Below, piece after piece: positions 8,497-15,919 of a DNA stretch of 64,000 bases; positions within the stretch are counted from its first letter, which is position 1, and each line of letters begins with the position of its first letter. Under the pieces are notes generated by a model that saw nothing but the letters and a program-made list of their open reading frames with translations, searched no databases and was not told where the DNA came from. Both the position numbers and the translations under genes were made by a program. The stretch is from Nostocoides sp. F2B08. GTDB taxonomy: Bacteria; Actinomycetota; Actinomycetes; Actinomycetales; Dermatophilaceae. Where the stretch lies: assembly GCF_009184895.1 (NCBI RefSeq), contig NZ_WESE01000007.1:124001-188000 (forward strand), in the 5' to 3' direction.

Positions 8497-9327
8497 TCAC
8501 GGCAGCGTGGGACTGAACGGTCGCAGGTTCTCACTGGCCCCGTCAACGGTCAGGCAGGAGCTCTCGGGGACCTCGTTCCAGGCCCCCTGGAGATCGCCGA
8601 GCGGTTCGGAGACCACCAGTCGGGCGTCGTCCGAGAGATCGTGCAGGGCGGGATGGTCGGGGTACTGGTGCCGGAGGGTGGAGACGTCGGTGCTGTGGAA
8701 CAGCGACCGCGATCGCCGCTCGGTCGAGTAGCGGAAAGCCCACGTGGTCACGCCGTCGGTCGTCGCCACCGTCATCTGCACCGGCTCGGCGATGCCGTGG
8801 CGCCGCCCGGTCGCCTCGACCAGACCCACGGCGCGGCTCACCGCGGCGGGAGGGTCCTCCGAGAGGCCGTAGGTGAGTGCGAGGAAAAACAGCATCTCCG
8901 AGTCGGTCGAACCCTCGATCAGATGGAAGAGGGCGGGGTCGACCTGCATGGCCAGGTCCCGCTTCATCAGGGGGAACCCGCTGAGCACGCCGTTGTGCAT
9001 CCACAGCCACCGATCGTGGCGGAACGGGTGGCAGTTCGTCTGCTGCACGGCCGATCCCGTCGACGCGCGGATGTGTGCGAAGACCCGTCGTGACCGTGCG
9101 AGGGCCGAGAGCTCGCGAAGGTTGCGGTCGTTCCAGGCCGGCTCGGTGCTTCGGAACAGTCCGGGAATCTCACCCTCGCCGTACCAGCCGACCCCGAAGC
9201 CGTCTCCGTTCGTCGTCGTCGCGCCGAGCTTGGAGTCCTGGCTCTGGACGACCAGGGAGTTCTTGGGCTTGAAGAGCAGGTCCTCCAGGAGCACCGGGGA
9301 ACCCGAGTAGGCGAGCCAGCGACACAT
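8497..9327 (-). CDS. Class II glutamine amidotransferase (YafJ/EgtC-like)
   Basis: 276 aa. The N-terminal nucleophile Cys2 (MCRWLAY), NGDGFGVGWY, FAHIRAST and CHPF followed by MHNGVLSGF match stand-alone class II (Ntn) glutamine amidotransferases such as YafJ and the ergothioneine enzyme EgtC. No other ergothioneine gene is present here, so EgtC function is not supported; a generic gamma-glutamyl amide hydrolase is the safer call. It heads an operon with the HerA-like ATPase and META protein. Operator B lies 64 nt upstream of the start, the same distance as operator A from its gene, with GAGACT as a possible -10 box. Confidence 0.85.
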   Translation of the reverse strand: MCRWLAYSGSPVLLEDLLFKPKNSLVVQSQDSKLGATTTNGDGFGVGWYGEGEIPGLFRSTEPAWNDRNLRELSALARSRRVFAHIRASTGSAVQQTNCHPFRHDRWLWMHNGVLSGFPLMKRDLAMQVDPALFHLIEGSTDSEMLFFLALTYGLSEDPPAAVSRAVGLVEATGRRHGIAEPVQMTVATTDGVTTWAFRYSTERRSRSLFHSTDVSTLRHQYPDHPALHDLSDDARLVVSEPLGDLQGAWNEVPESSCLTVDGASENLRPFSPTLP

Positions 9328-9390
9328 GCGACGACCTTTCGTGAGGCGGCGAACTCTCCACAGTCTCTCGCCGTACCTCTGTCTGTCGCC

Positions 9391-9407
9391 TCACCTGTCA
9401 TGGGTGA
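9391..9407 (-). promoter_or_regulatory. Operator site B (TCACC-N7-GGTGA)
   Basis: A perfect TCACC-N7-GGTGA palindrome, extended by one CC/GG pair outside to 7-bp arms (CCTCACC at 9389-9395, GGTGAGG at 9403-9409). On the minus strand GAGACT (9362-9367) lies 23 nt beyond the edge as a -10 candidate for the amidotransferase operon. Confidence 0.65.
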
Positions 9408-9438
9408 GGTACCAGCGAGAGCGGGAAGGCCGGACTGC

Positions 9439-9470
9439 GCCGAAGTCGGATGTCGCCGAAGTCGGCTGTC
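9439..9470 (+). repeat. Tandem 16-bp direct repeat in promoter region
   Basis: Two adjacent 16-base units, 9439-9454 and 9455-9470, each reading GCCGAAGTCGG(A/C)TGTC and differing at one base. They lie about 120 bases before the lipoprotein start, between divergent genes. A direct-repeat binding site for a regulator of the lipoprotein-dcu operon is possible. Confidence 0.7.
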
Positions 9471-9514
9471 TGGGGGCCGTAGAAGATCATCCTCGGCGGG
9501 TGATCCAGGGTTCG

Positions 9515-9567
9515 AGAGCCGTCATCAGCATGAAGAGTGAAAGAGCCGCCAGCAGCATGAGAAGTGA
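9515..9567 (+). repeat. 27-bp-period direct repeat in 5' region
   Basis: Two 26-base copies, 9515-9540 and 9542-9567, match at 22 of 26 positions by eye and share AGAGCCG...CAGCATG...AGTGA. They end 24 bases before the lipoprotein ATG, so they lie in the promoter or the 5' leader. Confidence 0.7.
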
Positions 9568-9590
9568 GTGCGGGATCAGGAGGTCCAGGC

Positions 9591-10055
9591 ATGGAACGGC
9601 GGACGTCCGACAAACCTACGAAGGGTCGGCACGTGGCTGCGGTGTCGGTACGACGCTTGGGTGGATCGCTCTGCGCCGTCCTGCTTATCGCTCCGCTGCT
9701 GTCTGCCTGCGGTGATACGTCCAACCGCGACCTCTGTACCCAGTACGAAGGACTGGTGGCGGCGGCGGACGAACTGCGCACTGTGGACCCGGTGACTGCC
9801 GACGTCGAGGAGCTCCGGGCGGCCGCGGACGAGGTCAGCGTCGCGCTCGACCAGTTCCAGGCCGTGTCCGAGGGTCGCTTCGACGACGCGATCACTCGGA
9901 TGCGCGACCGGGTGAACGACATGCGACAGACCGCAGTGGCGGGTGCGGAGGCCGTCGAGGCGGCTCGCCCGCTCATCGAGGCGGACCTTGCCGAGGTCCG
10001 CTCGGCATGGTCGGCGATTCAGGACCGGATCGAGACGCAATGCCCCGCCGAGTAG
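9591..10055 (+). CDS. Putative lipoprotein
   Basis: 154 aa. A basic N-terminus, a hydrophobic stretch and the lipobox LLSAC (Cys near residue 40) indicate lipidation and anchoring outside the membrane. The mature part is acidic and helical, with no recognisable domain. The ATG at 9591 was chosen for its AGGAGG site 7 nt upstream. It is 31 bases before the DcuA/DcuB-type carrier, on the same strand. It may therefore be co-transcribed and act as an accessory protein, but the sequence does not show this. The upstream region carries two tandem repeat pairs. Confidence 0.7.
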   Translation: MERRTSDKPTKGRHVAAVSVRRLGGSLCAVLLIAPLLSACGDTSNRDLCTQYEGLVAAADELRTVDPVTADVEELRAAADEVSVALDQFQAVSEGRFDDAITRMRDRVNDMRQTAVAGAEAVEAARPLIEADLAEVRSAWSAIQDRIETQCPAE

Positions 10056-10086
10056 GACGACCTACGCGAGATCAAGGAGACATCTG

Positions 10087-11520
10087 ATGGACATCACCTT
10101 CGTGCTCGAGGCCCTGGTGGTGCTGGGCGCCATCGTCATGGGCACCAGAGCCGGCGGCGTCGGCGTCGGTCTCTGGGGCGGCTTGGGCGTCTTCGTCCTC
10201 GTCTTCATCTTCGGTGAGGCTCCGGGCGCGCCGCCGGCCGCGGCGATGGCCATCATCCTGGCCGTCGTCACAGCGGCAGCGCTGATGCAAGCGGCGGGCG
10301 GAATCGACTGGATGGTCTACGTTGCCGCCAAGGTCATCGAGAGCCGGCCCAAGCAGATCACCCTCATCGCGCCGCTCACGGCGTTCCTCTTCTCGATCGG
10401 GGCGGGGACGAGCAACATCATCTATCCACTGCTGCCGGTCATATACGACGTCTCGTACAAGAACGGCATCCGTCCGTCTCGTCCGCTCACGGTCACGGTC
10501 GTGCAGTCCGGGATGGCTCTGGCCGCGTCGCCGGTCTCGGCGGCGATGGCCGCCATGCTCACGTTGACCGATGTCGCTCCGTACAACCTCGGACTGACCC
10601 AGATCCTTGCCATCACAATCCCAGCGTGCGTGATCGGCATCGTGGCTACCGCTCTCCTGGTGAACCGGATGGGCAAGGAGCTCGAGGAGGATCCCGTCGT
10701 CCAGGCCAAGATCGCCTCGGGTGAGCTTGCGCACTGGCAGGCCGTCGCCCAGCCTGCCGCCGCCCGTATCGGGGGCGGCGGCACGGATGGCGCGGATGCT
10801 CCCGTCGACCAGGCGCCCGCTCCCGAGTCCGGTGCCGCAGCCTCCTCGGGGCTCACGTACACGGCCCAGGGGCGCAACTCGGCTCTGACCTTCTTCTTCG
10901 GCGTGATCGCGATCGTCCTCTTCGGACTCTTCCCAGACCTGCGCCCGGCCTTCGCCGGTGAGGACGGCCAACCGGTTCCCATCGACATGACGACGACGAT
11001 CGTCATGGTGATGTTCGTCATCGGCGTGCTCATCCTGTTCATCGGGCGGCCCGACGTGAAGACGGTCCCCGACATGTCGGTGTTCAAGGCCGGCATGATC
11101 TCGGCAATCGCACTCTTCGGAATCGCGTGGCTGACCGCGACGTTCATCGCCGCCCACGAGGCCTTCATCGTCGAGACCATCGGCGCCTGGGTGACCGACT
11201 GGAAGTTCCTGTTCGCCCTCGCCGTGTTCCTCGTCGCGGCTCTGACCACAAGCCAGTCGACGGCGACCCGCACGATTGTCCCGATCGGCCTCGCCGCGGG
11301 TCTCGCACCCGGAGTCGTGACGGGCATGTGGGCCGGCGCGCTCGGCGGCGTCTACACGCTTCCGGCGAACGGCACCCAGATCGCAGCCGCCAACTTCGAC
11401 CTCTCGGGCACGACGAAGCTCGGATCCAAGCTCTTCGATCACAGCTTCTTCGTCCCGATGCTCATCATGTCGGTCATCACGATCGCCGTCGGCGCACTCA
11501 TCGGCGGCGTCTTCTTCTGA
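10087..11520 (+). CDS. DcuA/DcuB-family C4-dicarboxylate/aspartate carrier
   Basis: 477 aa, about a dozen hydrophobic segments. Strong family signatures are the N-terminal LGAIVMGTRAGGVGVGLWGG, LQ-like MQAAGGIDWM, IIYPLLPVIYDVSYKNGIRP and GMALAASPVSAAMAAM, all counterparts of conserved DcuA/DcuB segments. Family members exchange or take up fumarate, malate, succinate and aspartate. A Gly/Ala-rich cytoplasmic loop of about 50 residues follows the mid-protein KELEEDPVVQ motif. The start at 10087 has an AAGGAG site. It is followed after 40 bases by an M20 dipeptidase, which suggests that the substrate is a peptide or N-acyl amino acid rather than a respiratory dicarboxylate. Confidence 0.88.
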   Translation: MDITFVLEALVVLGAIVMGTRAGGVGVGLWGGLGVFVLVFIFGEAPGAPPAAAMAIILAVVTAAALMQAAGGIDWMVYVAAKVIESRPKQITLIAPLTAFLFSIGAGTSNIIYPLLPVIYDVSYKNGIRPSRPLTVTVVQSGMALAASPVSAAMAAMLTLTDVAPYNLGLTQILAITIPACVIGIVATALLVNRMGKELEEDPVVQAKIASGELAHWQAVAQPAAARIGGGGTDGADAPVDQAPAPESGAAASSGLTYTAQGRNSALTFFFGVIAIVLFGLFPDLRPAFAGEDGQPVPIDMTTTIVMVMFVIGVLILFIGRPDVKTVPDMSVFKAGMISAIALFGIAWLTATFIAAHEAFIVETIGAWVTDWKFLFALAVFLVAALTTSQSTATRTIVPIGLAAGLAPGVVTGMWAGALGGVYTLPANGTQIAAANFDLSGTTKLGSKLFDHSFFVPMLIMSVITIAVGALIGGVFF

Positions 11521-11560
11521 GCCTTCGCCCGTCGACCCACAATCGGAAAGGAATACCTGA

Positions 11561-12910
11561 ATGAGTTCCACCGAAGCCGCCCAGAAGGTCGCCGACCTGA
11601 TGCCCGGTCTCATCGCCGACCTCGAGAGGCTGGTGGCGATTCCCTCGATCGCCTTCCCCGGCTATCCGTCGGAGCCGGTCAACCAGATGGCGGAGGAGGC
11701 GTTGCGGATGTTCCGCGAGGTCGGGTTCGACACTGCCCGGCTCATGGACGTCCCGACGGGTTACCCGCCGATCTATGGCGAGCTCGCAGGGCCGGAGGGA
11801 AGCCCGACGGTCGTGCTCTATGCCCACTACGACGTGCAGCCTGCGCCTCCCGAGCAGGGATGGACGAGCGATCCGTGGAGCCCAACCACGAAGCAGGACG
11901 GTCGGATCTACGGCCGTGGCGCCGCCGACGACAAGAGTGGTCTGGTGGCCCATCTCGGGACGCTGCGGTTCTTCGACGGGAAGCCGCCGTGCACCCTGAG
12001 GCTGATCCTCGAAGGCATGGAGGAGACCGAGAGCAACCTCGAGGCCTTCGTCGAGGCTCATCCGGATCTCTTCGAGTGCGACCTCTTCGTCATCTGCGAC
12101 ATGGGCAACCTCCGGGTCGGGGAACCCGTGCTCACCACCGCTCTGCGGGGCGACGTCGCCTGTGTGGTGACGGTGCGCACCCTCAAGCACCCTCTCCACT
12201 CGGGTGTCTTCGGAGGACCCGTTCCTGACGCCATGATGGCCCTCGCGCGGCTCCTGGCCACCCTCCACGATGACGAGGGCAACGTTGCTGTCGCGGGCGC
12301 TTCCAGCCGGTCGTGGAGCGGTGGGGACATGAGCGCGGAGGACTTCCGTGCCAGCGCAGACGTCCTGGACGGCGTCGCGCTGACCGGAACGGGGACCATC
12401 GGCGACCGGCTGTGGTCACGGCCTTCGATCAACGCCATCGGGATCGACATGACGAGCATCGCGGGCTCCTCCAACGTGCTGATTCCTGAGGCCAGGGCGA
12501 AGATCTCCATGCGCATCGTGCCCGGCTCGGACCCGGCTCGCGAGCTGGACGCCCTCGTCGAGCACCTCGAGGCGAACGTCCCCTGGGGCGCCCAGATCGA
12601 GATCCAGCGGACGAAGGAGGCACCACCCTTCGAGTGCGACACTGGCGGACCGGGGTATGCGGCGGCTCGCTGGGCGCTGGCCGAGGCCTTCGGCAAGACG
12701 GCCGGTGAAGCCGGATCCGGTGGGTCGATCCCCCTCCTGCGGACACTGCAACAAGCCGCGCCCAAGGCGGAGTTCGTGCTCTGGGGCCCGGAGGACGTGG
12801 CCCTCTCACGCATCCACTCCTCCGACGAGAGCGTGGACCCGGCCGAGATCGAACGAATGGTGCTGGCACAGGTTCTCCTGCTCCAGCGCCTCGCCGAGCG
12901 GACGCCATAG
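11561..12910 (+). CDS. M20-family dipeptidase/amidohydrolase
   Basis: 449 aa. Metal-ligand motifs of the M20 co-catalytic zinc peptidases are visible: YAHYDVQP (His and Asp), GRGAADDKSG (bridging Asp) and EGMEETES (catalytic Glu and ligand Glu). A dimerisation insert follows and the last ligand His is in RIHSSDE near the C-terminus. The HYDVQP and ADDKG forms are those of the carnosinase/dipeptidase (CNDP-like) branch. It is cytosolic with no signal peptide. The position between a carrier and an N-formylglutamate-amidohydrolase-like gene suggests it hydrolyses an imported dipeptide or acyl amino acid. Confidence 0.9.
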   Translation: MSSTEAAQKVADLMPGLIADLERLVAIPSIAFPGYPSEPVNQMAEEALRMFREVGFDTARLMDVPTGYPPIYGELAGPEGSPTVVLYAHYDVQPAPPEQGWTSDPWSPTTKQDGRIYGRGAADDKSGLVAHLGTLRFFDGKPPCTLRLILEGMEETESNLEAFVEAHPDLFECDLFVICDMGNLRVGEPVLTTALRGDVACVVTVRTLKHPLHSGVFGGPVPDAMMALARLLATLHDDEGNVAVAGASSRSWSGGDMSAEDFRASADVLDGVALTGTGTIGDRLWSRPSINAIGIDMTSIAGSSNVLIPEARAKISMRIVPGSDPARELDALVEHLEANVPWGAQIEIQRTKEAPPFECDTGGPGYAAARWALAEAFGKTAGEAGSGGSIPLLRTLQQAAPKAEFVLWGPEDVALSRIHSSDESVDPAEIERMVLAQVLLLQRLAERTP

Positions 12911-12944
12911 TCCGCGGACTCGATCTCGCCCGAAGGAGATGCCC

Positions 12945-14219
12945 ATGACCCCGTCGTCGACGTTCGAGCAGGACGAGAACGGCGGGGTCGTGTGGATCCC
13001 TGAGGGCACGACGTTCGGCTTCGATGACCTCGTCTTCTACCGCGGCAAGGGGCAGGTGCCCTTCTCGGACGTCGCGGGGCGGATCGATCTCGTGCTGACC
13101 GGTCCGCACGCGACAGCAGCGATCCCACGCGAGCTCCAGCCGTTCCTCGAACCGACGCTCATCGAGCGCGAACAGCACGACTTCTCGGACATGACGACGA
13201 GCGACCTGTGCAAGCGGTGGGCCGAGGTCGACGAGAGGGTGGTGTACGTCGAGTTCCCCCATCACCGCATGCTCTTCGACCCCAACCGCGACTGGCCGCA
13301 AGATCCGGAGGCCGGACTACGGGGGTTCTTCGACCGTCAGGACGCGCAGGCCCGAGGTGAGAAGGTCGGCTTCAATGGGGTGGATGCCATCCGGCCGACC
13401 TCCTTCAGCGGTGTCCCTTTCCTTCGGCGTCCGAGCGACGACGCCCACTGGCGTGCCCTCATGGGCACCATCGACGACCTCGGGTCACGAGGCGCGAGGG
13501 TCTACGCGACGATCCGGGACCAGGTCGTCACCACCGTGTTCGACGCCAAGTGCGCGCGCCTGCATGCGCTCGACATGGACGCCGTATCGGTGGCCGATTT
13601 CAACAGCGCTCGCATGCTGCACGTCCAGTGCGTGCACGACACCATGAACGCGACAGTAGGTGAGGGCGGAGCAGTCGACCGGGACAAGCCCCGCAGCGAG
13701 TGGCTTCCGCGGATCGTGTCCCTCGGGAACCGGGGTGACGCACGCGGTGAGCCGCGCCCGCCGGCCGGGGGTGGCAGGCTGCCGTGGATCGACGTACCCA
13801 TCATCGACGGGCCGCAGTTCAGAAGCCTCCAGCGGGCCCTGGCGATCGCGTTCGAGGTGCCGCCGCCTGACGTGGAGGCTGAGTTGGCCCTGAACACCCC
13901 GTACCTCGGTGCCTTCGAGTGTCAGGCGATGGGGCGCATGCTGCGCTCACTCGAAGCGCAGGGAGTCGTCCGCCACACCAGCGATGAGAACGTCCTGCGG
14001 ATCCGGACGGGCGCCTACCAGGCAGAGTTCCGGCGCGAGACACTCCTCGGCGAGCGGAACACCGCATACCTCCGTCGTCCGGGCTCGGACTGGCCGGCGA
14101 CGGACGAGGTGAACCACACCGACCTCACCGCACGCCTCAGGCACGCCTACGACATCCTGCGCCGCTGGGACTTCGACGTGCCCCCGAGCAGCGCCTACGT
14201 CGCCCCTATGTTCCGCTGA
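12945..14219 (+). CDS. N-formylglutamate amidohydrolase-like protein
   Basis: 424 aa. The N-terminal third resembles the N-formylglutamate amidohydrolase (HutG/FGase) family: a VLTGPHATAAIP opening in place of the usual SxPHSG, an acidic HDFSD segment in place of DxxxD, and VEFPHHRMLFDPNR matching the conserved ...DxNR motif. The C-terminal ~150 residues are not familiar. Members are zinc hydrolases that release glutamate from N-formylglutamate. The start at 12945 has AAGGAG 6 nt upstream; another ATG two codons earlier is possible. Last gene of the carrier-peptidase operon. Its 3' end overlaps the convergent RDD gene by 14 bases. Confidence 0.55.
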   Translation: MTPSSTFEQDENGGVVWIPEGTTFGFDDLVFYRGKGQVPFSDVAGRIDLVLTGPHATAAIPRELQPFLEPTLIEREQHDFSDMTTSDLCKRWAEVDERVVYVEFPHHRMLFDPNRDWPQDPEAGLRGFFDRQDAQARGEKVGFNGVDAIRPTSFSGVPFLRRPSDDAHWRALMGTIDDLGSRGARVYATIRDQVVTTVFDAKCARLHALDMDAVSVADFNSARMLHVQCVHDTMNATVGEGGAVDRDKPRSEWLPRIVSLGNRGDARGEPRPPAGGGRLPWIDVPIIDGPQFRSLQRALAIAFEVPPPDVEAELALNTPYLGAFECQAMGRMLRSLEAQGVVRHTSDENVLRIRTGAYQAEFRRETLLGERNTAYLRRPGSDWPATDEVNHTDLTARLRHAYDILRRWDFDVPPSSAYVAPMFR

Positions 14220-14757
14220 CCGGCCGCTGCGTCCCGCCGCTCCCCGGTCGCTCGTCCCCGCTCGGTTCGGGTCCTTGCGGCGCTCTGGGCTGCCAGTCGT
14301 AGATCACCGAGGTCCGCAGCACCATGTCCTGGACAGAGCGGTTCTCCCGGCTGACCGCGACCCAGAGCAGTCCGATGGGGAACACGGTGCAGAAGAGCGA
14401 GCGCACCAGAGCACCGGAGAGGCGTTGTCGGCGTCCACGGAAACTGACCACCCGCAGCCCCATGACGCGTCCGCCGTAGGTCCGCCCGACCAGCCACCAG
14501 GCCAGGGTCTGGTAGACCACAAGCACAGCGAACGCCGACGTCAGACTGAAGAGCAGACCGACGTCGGGGAAGCTGAACTGCCGGGGATCGATGAGGAAGA
14601 GGGTGATGCTGAAGGCGGCATACCCGGCCAGGAGGAGAGTCGTGACCACCGCTCCGTCGATGGCCGCTGCCACCATGCGCGTCACCACGCCGGCCCGCTT
14701 GCCCTGGTACGGTCGCGCCTCGCGCGGAACCGGAGATAGCGAGCCGTCGGACATCAT
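14206..14757 (-). CDS. RDD-family membrane protein
   Basis: 183 aa. The RDD family is marked by AAIDGAVV in the first helix (Arg-Asp-Asp equivalent region RMVAAAIDG), three or four transmembrane helices, and the RTYGGRVMGLRVV motif after helix 2. Some RDD proteins act as Na+/H+ antiporters, most have no known function. The start overlaps the stop of the upstream 9-residue-repeat protein by 4 bases (ATGA), which indicates coupled translation; an ATG one codon later is the alternative. The Pro/Gly-rich tail overlaps the convergent FGase-like gene. Confidence 0.85.
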   Translation of the reverse strand: MMSDGSLSPVPREARPYQGKRAGVVTRMVAAAIDGAVVTTLLLAGYAAFSITLFLIDPRQFSFPDVGLLFSLTSAFAVLVVYQTLAWWLVGRTYGGRVMGLRVVSFRGRRQRLSGALVRSLFCTVFPIGLLWVAVSRENRSVQDMVLRTSVIYDWQPRAPQGPEPSGDERPGSGGTQRPVSGT

Positions 14758-15641
14758 TCCCCCTGCCCTCCCCGGCGGGTATGGACCGGCGTCCCTCCCT
14801 CTGCGTCGCCGGGCTGGCTCGGAGCCTGCGTGACCCGGTGCCTGCGCCGCAGAAGCAGTCGATCCACCGCCCGACTGACGGCCTCGTCCGCGGCGATGCC
14901 CTGCATCCGGGCACCCTGCACGGTGTCGGACGCCATGGAGCCGGTCGACTCGCGGATGATCTCTGGCAGGTCGACGCCCTCGATCACCTCGCCCGCCAAG
15001 CCGACGAGATCGATGTGGTCGAGGATCGCCGCGACCACCGCGTCCAGGTCCACCCGCTCCAGGACGATCCTGGTCAGATCGATCCGGTCCAGGACGACGT
15101 CCATGTCGATCCGCTCGATGACGCCCTCCATGTCGATTCTGTCGAGCACGCTCTCCATGTCGATCCGGTCGAGCACGCTCTCCATGTCGATCCGGTCGAG
15201 CACTGCGTCGAGGTCGACCCGGCTGACCACAGGGTCGACATCGACCTGGTCCACGATCGCGGCGACGTCGAGTCGGCCTGCCGCGGCGTCGAGGTCCACG
15301 CCCGCGACGACGCGGTCCAGATCGACGTACCGGAGCACGAGCTCGGTAACCGCTGCCCGACGCAGGATCTCGGCGAGCACGACCGGCACAAGGGCATCGA
15401 GCCCTCTGGCCAGCTCGACACGGAGGGCGTTGCGATGCCGCTGCCCATCGCGGGCCAGCGATTCGAGCACCCGTCGGGGGTTCAGCCGAGGAGGGAGCCA
15501 CGAGGGGTCGAGGAGTGCCCGACCCACCGGCTCCAAGGCCGACGCCGCCCGGCGCGTCGTCCCCGCGGCGGCACCGAGGAAGAGACCGGACACCGCGAGA
15601 GCGACCGCCACCGGGTCGATGTCCTCCCGATCCTCGCTCAC
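14754..15641 (-). CDS. 9-residue-repeat protein coupled to RDD gene
   Basis: 295 aa. An N-terminal short hydrophobic segment (ALAVSGLFLGAAAG) is followed by a core of at least nine tandem 9-residue units of the form D-(L/M/V)-x-x-(V/I)-(L/V)-x-x-(I/V), for example DMESVLDRI. These are followed by longer units of 10-13 residues. The spacing of aliphatic residues and Asp suggests an amphipathic helical or solenoid rod, possibly lying on the membrane. No enzyme motif is seen. From memory, related repeats occur in front of RDD domains in some actinomycetes, which fits the ATGA overlap here. GTG 15641 is chosen for its AAGG site. Operator C lies 115 bases upstream. Confidence 0.75.
   Translation of the reverse strand: MSEDREDIDPVAVALAVSGLFLGAAAGTTRRAASALEPVGRALLDPSWLPPRLNPRRVLESLARDGQRHRNALRVELARGLDALVPVVLAEILRRAAVTELVLRYVDLDRVVAGVDLDAAAGRLDVAAIVDQVDVDPVVSRVDLDAVLDRIDMESVLDRIDMESVLDRIDMEGVIERIDMDVVLDRIDLTRIVLERVDLDAVVAAILDHIDLVGLAGEVIEGVDLPEIIRESTGSMASDTVQGARMQGIAADEAVSRAVDRLLLRRRHRVTQAPSQPGDAEGGTPVHTRRGGQGE
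15100..15207. repeat. Four in-phase 27-bp tandem repeats
   Basis: Units start at 15100, 15127, 15154 and 15181, each beginning TCCATGTCGAT on the plus strand and encoding D-M-E-S-V-L-D-R-I-type 9-mers on the minus strand. The last two units are nearly identical at DNA level, which suggests recent duplication or gene conversion. Confidence 0.9.
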
Positions 15642-15755
15642 GGCACACCTTCGGTTCGTTCGTGGCACGTCGGACCCCGATGGGCGTCCTCGCCGGATCG
15701 TCCGCGTACACCGCGGGCGACATATTCATCGCACACCCTGGCCTCGTCCCCCGAA

Positions 15756-15772
15756 TCACCCGCGCGGGGTGA
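15756..15772 (-). promoter_or_regulatory. Operator site C (TCACC-N7-GGTGA)
   Basis: A perfect palindrome in the 278-base gap between the repeat protein and the divergent membrane protein. Only TGCGAT (15728-15733) occupies the expected -10 position toward the repeat-protein gene, so its promoter assignment is weaker than for the other sites. Confidence 0.5.
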
Positions 15773-15868
15773 CTCATGCCGACCCAGATCACCGTTCGCC
15801 GGACACGGAGTCGGCCTCTCGCCTGAGAACGCTCGGGCGTCGCGGCATCCGCACCGCCCTCGACGGGT

Positions 15869-15885
15869 TCACCCCTGCCGGGTGA
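15869..15885 (+). promoter_or_regulatory. Operator site D with leaderless promoter
   Basis: A perfect TCACC-N7-GGTGA palindrome. CAGCGT (15908-15913) starts 23 nt beyond its edge and is followed by GGAGTC and the GTG at 15920. The spacing and the last four bases before the start are identical to site E (23147-23198). Confidence 0.65.
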
Positions 15886-15919
15886 TGACTTCGGTGTGCT
15901 CTCGACGCAGCGTGGAGTC

